Source: Lysobacter lycopersici (GTDB taxonomy: Bacteria; Pseudomonadota; Gammaproteobacteria; Xanthomonadales; Xanthomonadaceae). From it: 64,000 nucleotides of DNA. A program made the translations under genes and the position numbers. The stretch lies in contig NZ_CP041742.1 of the NCBI RefSeq assembly GCF_007556775.1, positions 1,874,001 to 1,938,000 of the forward strand. The letters are read 5' to 3'. Below the pieces are notes generated by a model. That model did no database searches, was not told the origin of the DNA, and saw only the letters and a program-made list of their open reading frames with translations. Shown here one piece after another: positions 17,986 to 26,523 of the stretch (position 1 is the first letter of the stretch; the number at the start of each line of letters is the position of its first letter).

Positions 17986-18056
17986 CTAGAACAAACGAGG
18001 AAGCGGTTTAGCAAGGTCGATCCGAGGTTGAGTAGCCGGGGTTTCCGCGGGGAGTC

Positions 18057-19277
18057 ATGAGCCGGATGCTTGGAAAATGGTCGCGAGCTGCATTGTGCGC
18101 GACGGTGCTTGCGGGGCTGATTCTGGGCCTTGCCGGCAACGTCGTGGCCGCCACCGTGTCGCTCGAAGGCACGCAGACTCCGCTGAAGGGCAATGCCGAG
18201 CGGATCATTTCGCTGCGCCACCAGGAGCACATGTGGGAAGCCGCCAACGGCGAAACCTACGTGATCATCAACCGCGGGACCCAGGGCAACCTCGACAGCC
18301 TGCAGGTTTTCTCCACCCCGGATCGGGGCCTGTCCTGGTATCCGGGGCCGCGCCTGCCCGGAAGCGACCGCAACTCCATTTCCGACGGCTACCTCGACGG
18401 CAAGATCCTGTACGTCACCTACAGCACGCCGGCCGGCGCCGTGATGTTCACGGCCCTGCAGCGCCAGGGCGCCACGGCGGTGGCCACGTGGAAGACGATC
18501 TGGTCCGACACCGCGTTTTCCTCGCCCGGCACGATCGCGATCAATCCGGCCATGGCCGTCGATGCCGGCGGCACGATCTGGCTCGCGTTCGTCGGCCAGG
18601 ACGTCGCCACCGGCAATTACTCCATCCGGATGCTGCGAAATACCTCGCAGGCAGAGGGTTGGGTGGATACCGGCTTCACGTTCGGGGCCGTCGACAACCT
18701 GTCGATCGAGCGCAGCGCGCGGCCGGTGGCGACGGCGACGGGCGTGGGCATGGTCTATGCAGTCCATAACCAGGTCTTCTGGGCCTCGCGCGAAAACGCC
18801 TGGCCCCAGAACCAGGCCTGGGCCAGGCAACTGCTGTTCACCAGCCAGTCCGGCGACACCGATCCCTATGCCAGCCACTTCAGCGTCGCCGCCGACGACC
18901 AGCACGACATCCACATGTCGCTGTCCGATGGCGGCCGCGTGCGCTATTTCCGCTTCGATGCCGCCACCAAGGCGTGGAGCGCCAAGTGGCTGACCGGCAA
19001 CATCAGCGCCGGTTACCTGCAGACCTCGATCGTGGCGGGCGACGTCGTCGTGGCCAGCAACAACTACAGCAATGTCGTGGTGCTGCGGAGCACTGACAAC
19101 GGGGCCAGCTTCACGACGCCGTACATGCTCGTGCACCCGGCGCCGGGCAATGGCGTCAGCTATCCGTATCCCCGCGTGGAAACCGCATCGCGCACGGCCG
19201 GCCCGATGCTCCTGTTGCAGCAATACGTCGACAACAGCCAGCAGCGCCTGCTGCTTTTCAACGTGCCATTGCCATGA
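18057..19277 (+). CDS. Secreted BNR/sialidase-like propeller protein, first gene of lipid operon
   Basis: The product has 406 residues. The signal peptide is about 32 residues (ends GNVVAATVS). The body resembles BNR-repeat proteins: Asp-box-like SDRGLSWYPG and STDNGASFTTPY, with further blades around DGYLDGKILYVTYS and DQHDIHMSLSDGGRVRYFRFD. BNR propellers include sialidases, but the sialidase arginine triad cannot be assigned, so no enzyme activity is claimed. GGGGAG precedes the start. It is the first gene after the sigma-54 promoter and 51 bp before the first synthase, so it is probably co-expressed with the lipid pathway. Confidence 0.7.
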   Translation: MSRMLGKWSRAALCATVLAGLILGLAGNVVAATVSLEGTQTPLKGNAERIISLRHQEHMWEAANGETYVIINRGTQGNLDSLQVFSTPDRGLSWYPGPRLPGSDRNSISDGYLDGKILYVTYSTPAGAVMFTALQRQGATAVATWKTIWSDTAFSSPGTIAINPAMAVDAGGTIWLAFVGQDVATGNYSIRMLRNTSQAEGWVDTGFTFGAVDNLSIERSARPVATATGVGMVYAVHNQVFWASRENAWPQNQAWARQLLFTSQSGDTDPYASHFSVAADDQHDIHMSLSDGGRVRYFRFDAATKAWSAKWLTGNISAGYLQTSIVAGDVVVASNNYSNVVVLRSTDNGASFTTPYMLVHPAPGNGVSYPYPRVETASRTAGPMLLLQQYVDNSQQRLLLFNVPLP

Positions 19278-19328
19278 ACCGAACCACCGCGCACCGGCAT
19301 GCCAAATGCGACAGGAGTCGTAGCCATC

Positions 19329-22300
19329 ATGACTGAGTTCACCGTCCTGACCTTCACTCCGGCGGGCCATTGCCACCCGGACCTCGCCATCGCGGCCTGC
19401 CGCGCGGGCGGGGTCGGCGTCGTCAACGGCGAATTGCTGCCCGGCAGCGCGCTGGCCCGTCGCGCGCTTGACGTGTTGTCCGCCGCCACCGCCGCGCCCT
19501 ACGGCGCGAAGTGCGACGCGATCGATGCGGAGATGGAAGCGGCGCTGCGTTCGCATGCGCAACGCGGCCTGCAATGGCTCATCGTCGATGCCGGGCTCGT
19601 GCCCGCGCATGCGGCGCTGGTCCGCGACCTGCGCTCGGCCGGCGTCAAGGTCCTCGCCGAAGTGACCACGCCGGAATGGCCGGGCGCTTCGCTCGATGGC
19701 GAGGTCGACGGCCTGTTGCTCAAGGGCAACGAAGCCGGCGGATTCGTCGGTGAGGACGCCAGTTTCATCCTGTTGCAGAAATGGCATGGCCGCACCGCGC
19801 TGCCGTTGTATGTCCGCGGTGGCTTGACCCCGCACGTCGCGGCGGCGTGCAGCGCGATCGGTGTCGCCGGTGGCGTGCTCGAGTCGCAATTGCTGATGCT
19901 CGACGAGGCGCGCTTGCCGACCGCACTGCATTCGGTGCTCACCAACCTCTCGGGCAGCGAGACGGTCGCGGTCGGCGATGCCGAGCGCGGCGAATATTTC
20001 CGCCTGCTGGTGCGCCCGGGCTACGAAGGCGCGCGCGAGTTCGTCGCCAGCGGCGAAGGCCTCGTCGAAGCCGGCCTGCGCCCGCGCGTGACCGGGCGCG
20101 CCGACTGGAACGATCCCAAGCAGTCGTTGCTGCCGATCGGCCAGGACGTCGCCTTCGCCGCGCCGTGGCGCGCGCAATACCGCCATCTCGGCGCGGTGCT
20201 CAAGGCGATCGCGACGGCGGTCGAAAACAACCTGCGGCAGGCGGTCGAACACCAGCCGGTCGCCGAAGGCGGGCCGCTGGCACAGGCGCTCGGCCTGCGC
20301 TACCCGCTGGTGCAGGGGCCGATGACGCGCGTGTCCGACACCGCGGAATTCGCGATGTCGGTGGCGCAGGGCGGCGCCCTGCCGATGGTCGCGTTCGCGC
20401 TGCTCAAGGGCGAGCCGCTGGACAAGCTGCTCGCGCGCACGAAGCAGTTGCTCGGCGACCGCCACTGGGGCATCGGCCTGCTCGGCTTCGCGCCGCAGAC
20501 GCTGCTCGACGAACAACTGTCGATCGCGATCAAGTACAAGCCCGACTACGCGATCATCGCCGGCGGCCGCCCCGACCAGGCCGTGCACCTAGAGGAAGCC
20601 GGCGTGCCGACCTTCCTGCACGTGCCCGCGGCCAAGCTGATCCCGATGTTCCTGCGCGAGGGCGCACGCCGCTTCATCTTCGAAGGCCGCGAATGCGGCG
20701 GCCACATCGGCCCGCTCAGCAGCTTCGTGCTGTGGAGCTCGATGGTCGACCAGCTGCTGGCGGAACTCGCGCCGGGCAAGATCGACGCCAGCGAAATCCA
20801 GCTGCTGTTCGCCGGCGGCGTGCACGACGCGGTCTCGTCGGCGATGGTGCAGGTACTGGCCGCGCCGCTGGCCGCGCGCGGGGTCAAGGTCGGCGTGCTG
20901 ATGGGCAGCGCCTACCTGTTCACCCGCGAGATCGTCGCCAGCGGTTCCATCGTCACGCAGTTCCAGCGCGAAGTGCTCGATTGCGAACGCACGATCAACC
21001 TCGAGTCCGGCCCCGGCCACGCCAGTCGTTGCGCGTACACGCCGTTCGCCGAGGAATACATGAAGAAGCGCAGGGAACTGCGCGAACAGCAGGTACCCGG
21101 CGACGAAGCGCGCCAGGTGCTCGACCAGCTGATCCTCGGGCGCCTGCGCATCGCGTCCAAGGGCCGCGTGCGCGATTCCGAAGGCGCGATCCAGCAGCTG
21201 TCGGTCGACGAACAACGCGCCGAAGGCATGTACATGCTCGGCCAGGTCGCGACCCTGCGCGCCGACGTGACCGACGTCGAAACCCTGCACCGCGAGGTGA
21301 CCACCGACGCGATCGCGCTGCTGGCCGAACGCCTGCAGCAACGCAACGCCGAAGCCATGGCGCCGGAAGCCGTCGCCAACCAGCCGGCCGACATCGCCAT
21401 CGTCGGCATCGCCAGCGTGCTGCCCAAGGCCGCCGACAAGCGCGAATACTGGGAAAACATCCTCGCCAAGGTCGACGCGATCAGCGAGATCCCGTCGCAC
21501 CGCTGGGACTGGCGCCTGTACTTCGACGCCGACCGCAACGCGCGCGACAAGATCTACTCGAAGTGGGGCGGCTTCCTCGACGACCTCGTGTTCGACCCGA
21601 TGAAGTACGGCATGCCACCGAAGTCGCTCGAATCGGTCGACCCGATGCAGCTGATGTCGCTGGAAGTCGCGCAGCGCACGCTGGTCGACGCCGGCTACCA
21701 CGAGAAGGCATTCGACCGCGAACGCGCCTCGGTGATCATCGGCGCCAGCGGTGGCGCCGGCGACGTCGGCACGCAATACGGCATCCGTTCGGAATGGCCG
21801 CGCTTCAACGGCGCGTTGCCGGAAGAAGTGGCCAAGCGCCTGCCCGAGTGGACCGAAGACACCTTCGCCGGCCTGTTGCTCAACGTGGTGCCCGGGCGCA
21901 TCGCCAGCCGCCTCAACTTCGGCGGCGTGAACTTCACCACCGACGCGGCCTGCGCCTCGTCGCTGGCGGCGGTGTACCAAGGCGTGACCGAACTGATGGC
22001 CGGGCGCAGCGATTTCGTCCTCGCCGGCGGCGTGGACACGGTGCAGGGGCCGTTCGGCTACCTGTGCTTCAGCAAGACCCAGGCGTTGTCGCCGCGCGGC
22101 CGTTGCTCCACCTTCTCCGCCGACGGCGACGGTATCGTGATTTCCGAAGGCATCGCGATGATCGCGATGAAGCGCCTCGCCGACGCCGAGCGCGACGGCG
22201 ATCGCATCTACGCGGTGATCAAGGGCGTGGGCGGCAGCAGCGACGGTTACGCGAAGGGCCTGACCGCGCCGCTGCCCGCGGGCCAGCTGCGCGCGATGCG

Positions 22301-25106
22301 CCGCGCCTATGCGCAGGCCGGTTTCGGCCCGGGCGACGTGCAATTGTTCGAAGCGCACGGCACCGGCACCGTTGCCGGCGATACCGCGGAACTGGAGAGC
22401 ACCACGCGCCTGATCGCCGAAGCCGGCGGCAAGCCGCGCCAGGCCGCGATCGGTTCGGTGAAGACGCTGATCGGACACACCAAGGCCGCGGCCGGCGTGA
22501 GCGGACTGGTGAAAGCCTCGCTCGCGCTGCACCACCGCGTGCTGCCGCCGCACGGCAACACCCCCAATCCGAACGCGATCCTGCGCCAGGACACGAGCCC
22601 GCTTTACCTGCTCGACGAACCGCAGCCGTGGCTGGCCGCGCCCGATGGCGCGCCGCGCCGCGCCGCGGTCAGCGCGTTCGGCTTCGGCGGCACCAACTTC
22701 CACATCGCGTTGCAGGAATACGCCGGCGAATACCGCGAATGGCTGCGTCCTTCGGCCGCGTCGCGCACATGGCCGACCGAGTTGTTGCTGTGGAGCGCGC
22801 CGGATCGCGAATCGCTGCTGTCGCGCGTTACCGCCCTGCAGGCGCAGTTGGCCGGTGCGCAGGACATTGCGCTGCGCGACCTTGGAGCCAGCCTCGCCGA
22901 GCGCTGGCAGCCCGGTCGCGAGACGCTGTCGATCGTGGCGAAGGATCTTCGCGACCTCGGCACGCAACTGGAAAGCGCGGTGAAGTTCCTGCGCGGCGAA
23001 ACGCAATCGCTGCCGCCGACCATCCGCCATGCATCCGCGGGACAAACGCCGGGCAAGCTGGCCCTGCTGTTCCCCGGCCAGGGTTCGCAATACACCGGCA
23101 TGCTGCGCGAACTGGCGCTGCACTTCCCGGTGTGCGCGCAGGCGCTGTCGGATGCCGATCGCGTGCTCGCGGACGAGTTCGCGCAGCGCTTCGGCGACGA
23201 GGCCATGCTCAGCCGCTTCATCCTGCCGCGCGGCGCCTACGACGACGAACGCAAGGCGCAGGCACGCCAGGCGCTGACCAACACCGACGTGGCCCAGCCC
23301 GCGCTCGGCGCGGTCGAGGTCGCGATGCTGCGCCTGTTGCGCGAGTTCGGCGTCGGCGGCGACATGGCCGCCGGCCACAGCTACGGCGAATTCGTGGCGT
23401 TGCACGCCGCCGGCGCGATCGATTTCGACGCGCTGATGTCGCTGTCCGCGGCACGCGGTCGCTTCATCGTCGATGCGGCGCGCGCGGAAGGCAGCGAACT
23501 CGGCACGATGGCCGCCGTGCGCGGCAGCCGCGAGCAGGTCGAACAGGCGATCGCCGGCATCGCCGGCGTCGTCGTCGCCAACCACAACGCACCGGCGCAG
23601 ACCGTCGTCTCCGGTTCGCACGCGGGCATGGAAGCGGCGATGCAGGCGCTGGCGAACGCCGGCGTCGAAGCGACGATGCTGCCGGTCGCGGCGGCGTTCC
23701 ATTCCAGCCTGGTGAAGCCGGCGCGCAATGCCCTGGCCGCGAAGATCGAAGCCACGCCGTGGCACGAAACCGCGATGCCGGTGTATTCGAACGCCAGCGC
23801 CAAGCCGCACTCCGCCGACGTTGCCGCCACCCGGCGCGCGATGGCCGAGCACCTGGTGCAGCCGGTCGAATTCGTCGCCGAAATCGAGGCGATGCACGCC
23901 GACGGAGCGCGCGTGTTCCTGGAGGTCGGCCCGAAGTCGGTGTTGTCCGGGTTGACCGCGAAGATCCTCGGCGGCAAGCCGCACGTCGCGATCGCGATGG
24001 ACAACGGTACCGGCCTGCCGGGGCTGTTGAACGCGTTGGGGCAACTGCTGGCCGCGGGCATCGCGCTGGACCCGCGCCGGCTGTTCGCCGGTCGCGATTG
24101 CCGCATCGGCGATCCTTCGAACCTGGCCTCGCTCAAGCCCGACACCACGCTGCCGAAGACCGCGTGGCTGCTCAACGGCAGCAAGGCGCGCCGCGCCAGC
24201 GAACCGATGCCGCAGATCGGCGTCACCATCGACCACGTCCCCACGCCGCCCGCGGCGCCGGCACCAACCCCGACTCCGGCCGCGGCCGCGGCCGTCGTCG
24301 CGCCGGTGCCCGTCGCGCAAGCGGCACCGCAAGCAACCACACCACGCCCCGTCGCCACGCCGGCGATGGCGCGCACCACCGCCCCGCGTCCGGCCGCGGG
24401 CGGGCGTTTCCCACCAGCACACCGCCGAGCAAGCGAGGAGCGGCACATGTACGAGCGCAAACCCAACGACGCCGATGTGATGGCGAATTATTTCGAAACG
24501 ATGCGCCAGTTCCTGGAAACCCAGGGGCAGGTGATGGCGGCCTACATGGGCGAAGCCTCGTCGATGCCGCGCGCGACGTATACGCGCGCACCGCGCCTCG
24601 CCGCACCGATCAATGCGACTCCGGCTGCGGCGATGCCGGCGCCTGCACCGGCGCCGATCGTCGCCGCGCCCGCACCAGCGCCCGCACCGGTGGTCGCGGC
24701 GCCCGTGGCGACCGCGCCTGCGGCCTCCCCGCCGGCACCGGCACCGGCACCCGCGGCGCAGCCCGTTGCCACCGACGGCGCGTTCGACCGCGAGAAGCTG
24801 GCCGACCTGCTGCTCGGCATCATCGAGGAGAAGACCGGCTATCCGCGCGACATGGTCGGCCTCGACCAGGGCCTGGAAGCGGACCTCGGCATCGACTCGA
24901 TCAAGCGCATCGAAGTCGTCGGCGCGATGTTGCAGACCTTGCCCGAGCCGATGCGCGAGGCGCTGACGCCCAACCGCAGCAAGCTCAACACGCAAGCCAC
25001 CCTCAACGGCATGCTCGACATCCTCGTGCAGGCCACGCCGGGCGGTTCCGCCAAGGCCGGCGGCAGTGTGCGCGAGCTGCATGCAGACGAGCGCAAGCGC
25101 GCCTGA
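19329..25106 (+). CDS. PUFA-type polyketide/lipid synthase: NPD-NPD-KS-AT-ACP
   Basis: The 1925-residue protein joins five parts. Residues about 1-300 are a nitropropane-dioxygenase-like barrel with KGNEAGGFVGED near 130. Residues about 310-600 are a second, more complete FMN barrel of the PfaD/enoyl-reductase type (YPLVQGPMTRVSD, FEGRECGGHIGP near 451). The ketosynthase follows (starts near 687; Cys875 in DAACASSL, His1010 in HGTG, His1050 in LIGHTKAAAG). The acyltransferase has LLFPGQGSQ near 1243 and Ser1351 in GHSYGE. After a Pro/Ala linker comes one carrier domain (LGIDSIKRIE, Ser1857). It should load, condense and possibly reduce acyl chains. ATG 19329 is preferred (homology starts at MTEFTVLTF); 19299 is the alternative. 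Confidence 0.92.
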   Translation: MTEFTVLTFTPAGHCHPDLAIAACRAGGVGVVNGELLPGSALARRALDVLSAATAAPYGAKCDAIDAEMEAALRSHAQRGLQWLIVDAGLVPAHAALVRDLRSAGVKVLAEVTTPEWPGASLDGEVDGLLLKGNEAGGFVGEDASFILLQKWHGRTALPLYVRGGLTPHVAAACSAIGVAGGVLESQLLMLDEARLPTALHSVLTNLSGSETVAVGDAERGEYFRLLVRPGYEGAREFVASGEGLVEAGLRPRVTGRADWNDPKQSLLPIGQDVAFAAPWRAQYRHLGAVLKAIATAVENNLRQAVEHQPVAEGGPLAQALGLRYPLVQGPMTRVSDTAEFAMSVAQGGALPMVAFALLKGEPLDKLLARTKQLLGDRHWGIGLLGFAPQTLLDEQLSIAIKYKPDYAIIAGGRPDQAVHLEEAGVPTFLHVPAAKLIPMFLREGARRFIFEGRECGGHIGPLSSFVLWSSMVDQLLAELAPGKIDASEIQLLFAGGVHDAVSSAMVQVLAAPLAARGVKVGVLMGSAYLFTREIVASGSIVTQFQREVLDCERTINLESGPGHASRCAYTPFAEEYMKKRRELREQQVPGDEARQVLDQLILGRLRIASKGRVRDSEGAIQQLSVDEQRAEGMYMLGQVATLRADVTDVETLHREVTTDAIALLAERLQQRNAEAMAPEAVANQPADIAIVGIASVLPKAADKREYWENILAKVDAISEIPSHRWDWRLYFDADRNARDKIYSKWGGFLDDLVFDPMKYGMPPKSLESVDPMQLMSLEVAQRTLVDAGYHEKAFDRERASVIIGASGGAGDVGTQYGIRSEWPRFNGALPEEVAKRLPEWTEDTFAGLLLNVVPGRIASRLNFGGVNFTTDAACASSLAAVYQGVTELMAGRSDFVLAGGVDTVQGPFGYLCFSKTQALSPRGRCSTFSADGDGIVISEGIAMIAMKRLADAERDGDRIYAVIKGVGGSSDGYAKGLTAPLPAGQLRAMRRAYAQAGFGPGDVQLFEAHGTGTVAGDTAELESTTRLIAEAGGKPRQAAIGSVKTLIGHTKAAAGVSGLVKASLALHHRVLPPHGNTPNPNAILRQDTSPLYLLDEPQPWLAAPDGAPRRAAVSAFGFGGTNFHIALQEYAGEYREWLRPSAASRTWPTELLLWSAPDRESLLSRVTALQAQLAGAQDIALRDLGASLAERWQPGRETLSIVAKDLRDLGTQLESAVKFLRGETQSLPPTIRHASAGQTPGKLALLFPGQGSQYTGMLRELALHFPVCAQALSDADRVLADEFAQRFGDEAMLSRFILPRGAYDDERKAQARQALTNTDVAQPALGAVEVAMLRLLREFGVGGDMAAGHSYGEFVALHAAGAIDFDALMSLSAARGRFIVDAARAEGSELGTMAAVRGSREQVEQAIAGIAGVVVANHNAPAQTVVSGSHAGMEAAMQALANAGVEATMLPVAAAFHSSLVKPARNALAAKIEATPWHETAMPVYSNASAKPHSADVAATRRAMAEHLVQPVEFVAEIEAMHADGARVFLEVGPKSVLSGLTAKILGGKPHVAIAMDNGTGLPGLLNALGQLLAAGIALDPRRLFAGRDCRIGDPSNLASLKPDTTLPKTAWLLNGSKARRASEPMPQIGVTIDHVPTPPAAPAPTPTPAAAAAVVAPVPVAQAAPQATTPRPVATPAMARTTAPRPAAGGRFPPAHRRASEERHMYERKPNDADVMANYFETMRQFLETQGQVMAAYMGEASSMPRATYTRAPRLAAPINATPAAAMPAPAPAPIVAAPAPAPAPVVAAPVATAPAASPPAPAPAPAAQPVATDGAFDREKLADLLLGIIEEKTGYPRDMVGLDQGLEADLGIDSIKRIEVVGAMLQTLPEPMREALTPNRSKLNTQATLNGMLDILVQATPGGSAKAGGSVRELHADERKRA

Positions 25107-25166
25107 CGCCGACGAGGACGAACGCGAGGAGCCACGCTTGAGTGCCGTACCACCGAACCACCGACG

Positions 25167-26078
25167 ATGACCGCACCCCTCTTCCTCCTGGCGCCGCCCA
25201 GGTCGTACACATCGCTGGTGAACGCCATGCTGGGCCAGCATCCGCAGGCCTTCGGCCTGCCGGAGCTTTGCCTGTTCAATGTCGAACGGCTGGTGGACCT
25301 GTGGGTCGGGGTGGAGGGTGAGAACGCCGAACGCGGGGCGATGGCGCGCCACGGGCTCATGCGCGCGGTGGCGGAGATCTACGGCGGCGAGCAGACCACC
25401 ACCACGGTGAACATGGCGCGCGCCTGGGCCTCGGCGCGCGAGGACTGGGACACCGGGCGCGTCTTCCAGGAAATCGTCAAGGCGATCGACCCGCTGGTCG
25501 CGGTCGAGAAGAGCCCGTCCTACGCCGTCGCGGTGCCACGCATGCGCGGCCTGCTGAAGGCGTTCCCCGATGCGCGATTCGTGCACCTGATCCGCCATCC
25601 CATCCCGCAGGGCAAGTCGGTGATGGCGATCAACGAAGGCGCGTTCACGATGAAGATGAACGCGTTCGAGATCGACGAGGATTACGCCATCCTCGAACCG
25701 CAGATCGCCTGGCACGACGTGAACCTCAACATCCTAGAATTCCTCGAGGAGGTGGCGCCGGAACAGCAGATCCGCATGCGCGGCGAGGACATCATGGCCG
25801 ACCCGCGCACCCATCTCGGCGCGATCGCGCGCTGGGCGGGCCTGCGCGACGACGATGAGGCGATCGAGGAAATGATGCACCCGGAGCGTTCGCCGTTCGC
25901 CTGCTTCGGTCCGGTGACGGCGCTGTTCGGCAACGACCCGAACTTCCTCTCCGGCCCGACGTTCCGCCCGCACAAACCCAAGATCCCGGCGCTGGACGCC
26001 GAGCTGCCGTGGCGCAAGGACGGCAAGCGCCTCTATCCACAGGTCGTCGAACTGGCGAGGGAATTCGGATATGCCTGA
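25167..26078 (+). CDS. PAPS-dependent sulfotransferase
   Basis: A 303-residue stand-alone sulfotransferase. The 5'-phosphosulfate loop is LLAPPRSYTSLV near residues 6-17 and the 3'-phosphate segment is RFVHLIRHP near residue 138. It would transfer sulfate from PAPS to a hydroxyl, presumably of the lipid made by this operon. It shares little beyond these motifs with the ACP-linked sulfotransferase at 44849, so the pathway seems to hold two different sulfotransferases. It overlaps the next gene by eight bases. Confidence 0.88.
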   Translation: MTAPLFLLAPPRSYTSLVNAMLGQHPQAFGLPELCLFNVERLVDLWVGVEGENAERGAMARHGLMRAVAEIYGGEQTTTTVNMARAWASAREDWDTGRVFQEIVKAIDPLVAVEKSPSYAVAVPRMRGLLKAFPDARFVHLIRHPIPQGKSVMAINEGAFTMKMNAFEIDEDYAILEPQIAWHDVNLNILEFLEEVAPEQQIRMRGEDIMADPRTHLGAIARWAGLRDDDEAIEEMMHPERSPFACFGPVTALFGNDPNFLSGPTFRPHKPKIPALDAELPWRKDGKRLYPQVVELAREFGYA

Positions 26079-26523
26079 CAACAAGACCGAACCGACGCCG
26101 GCGGTGCACCCGTCGAACATCGCCGCGAACGCCAAGTCCGGCAAGCGCGACCGGCTGTCGCCCGCGCCGCTCGATCCGTTGACCGGCCGCAGCGATCCCT
26201 CGCAGATGAAGCCGCACCAGGCGGCGCTGCGCCAGGCGGTGGTGGATTCGTTCAACGCCAAGAAGGCGCGCACTTTCCTGCAGAAGCAGGTGCACCACAT
26301 CAGCACCAACCGCGAACTGGCGGACGGCATCAAGTTCCTGTTCGACGAACACGGGCGCCCGCCGAACATGCCGATCGAGGACATCGTCGAGGAGCGGCGG
26401 ATGGTCGAGTACCACCTGATGTGGGTCGAGGGCGTGCTCAACGAACTGCGCCACCGCCTGATCAAGATCAAGGAAGTCGAGGATTACGCCCTGGAAATGC
26501 TGTCGCGCGCGGGGCACAAATGA
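26071..26523 (+). CDS. Small conserved-looking protein of unknown function
   Basis: A 150-residue soluble protein with a polar, proline-rich N-terminus followed by mostly helical sequence (HQAALRQAVVDSFNAKKART, EERRMVEYHLMWVEGVL, IKIKEVEDYALEML). No signal or membrane segment and no known motif were found. Overlaps with the sulfotransferase before it and the efflux lipoprotein after it show that it belongs to the operon. A role as a partner of the sulfotransferase or of the exporter is possible but not shown. Confidence 0.75.
   Translation: MPDNKTEPTPAVHPSNIAANAKSGKRDRLSPAPLDPLTGRSDPSQMKPHQAALRQAVVDSFNAKKARTFLQKQVHHISTNRELADGIKFLFDEHGRPPNMPIEDIVEERRMVEYHLMWVEGVLNELRHRLIKIKEVEDYALEMLSRAGHK

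Larger units (their letters stand above)
17543..18056. other. Regulatory gap before the lipid synthase operon
   Basis: No convincing gene is seen in these 514 bases. The part from about 17580 to 17740 is richer in A and T than its surroundings. The gap holds a sigma-54 promoter, a candidate pair of inverted upstream sites and a weak stem-loop (gagggt/accctc near 17870). It divides the divergent rluE and the lipid operon. Confidence 0.6.

Noticed and set aside
17592-18011. Several small frames in the gap before the lipid operon
   Set aside because: None has a good ribosome site together with plausible composition, and they overlap the regulatory elements.
24220-24800. GC-rich Pro/Ala repeats in the first synthase as a DNA repeat array
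   Set aside because: They encode an ordinary flexible Ala/Pro linker between domains, with no fixed unit length.
19781-25141. A second plus-strand frame of 1786 codons within the first synthase
   Set aside because: It is low in hydrophobic residues, rich in Arg, and overlaps the true domains in another frame.
20589-25715. A 1708-codon open frame on the minus strand opposite the first synthase
   Set aside because: Its translation is rich in Arg/His/Asp/Ala with no family motif, while the plus strand encodes clear KS, AT and ACP domains. It results from the GC-rich third positions of the real gene.
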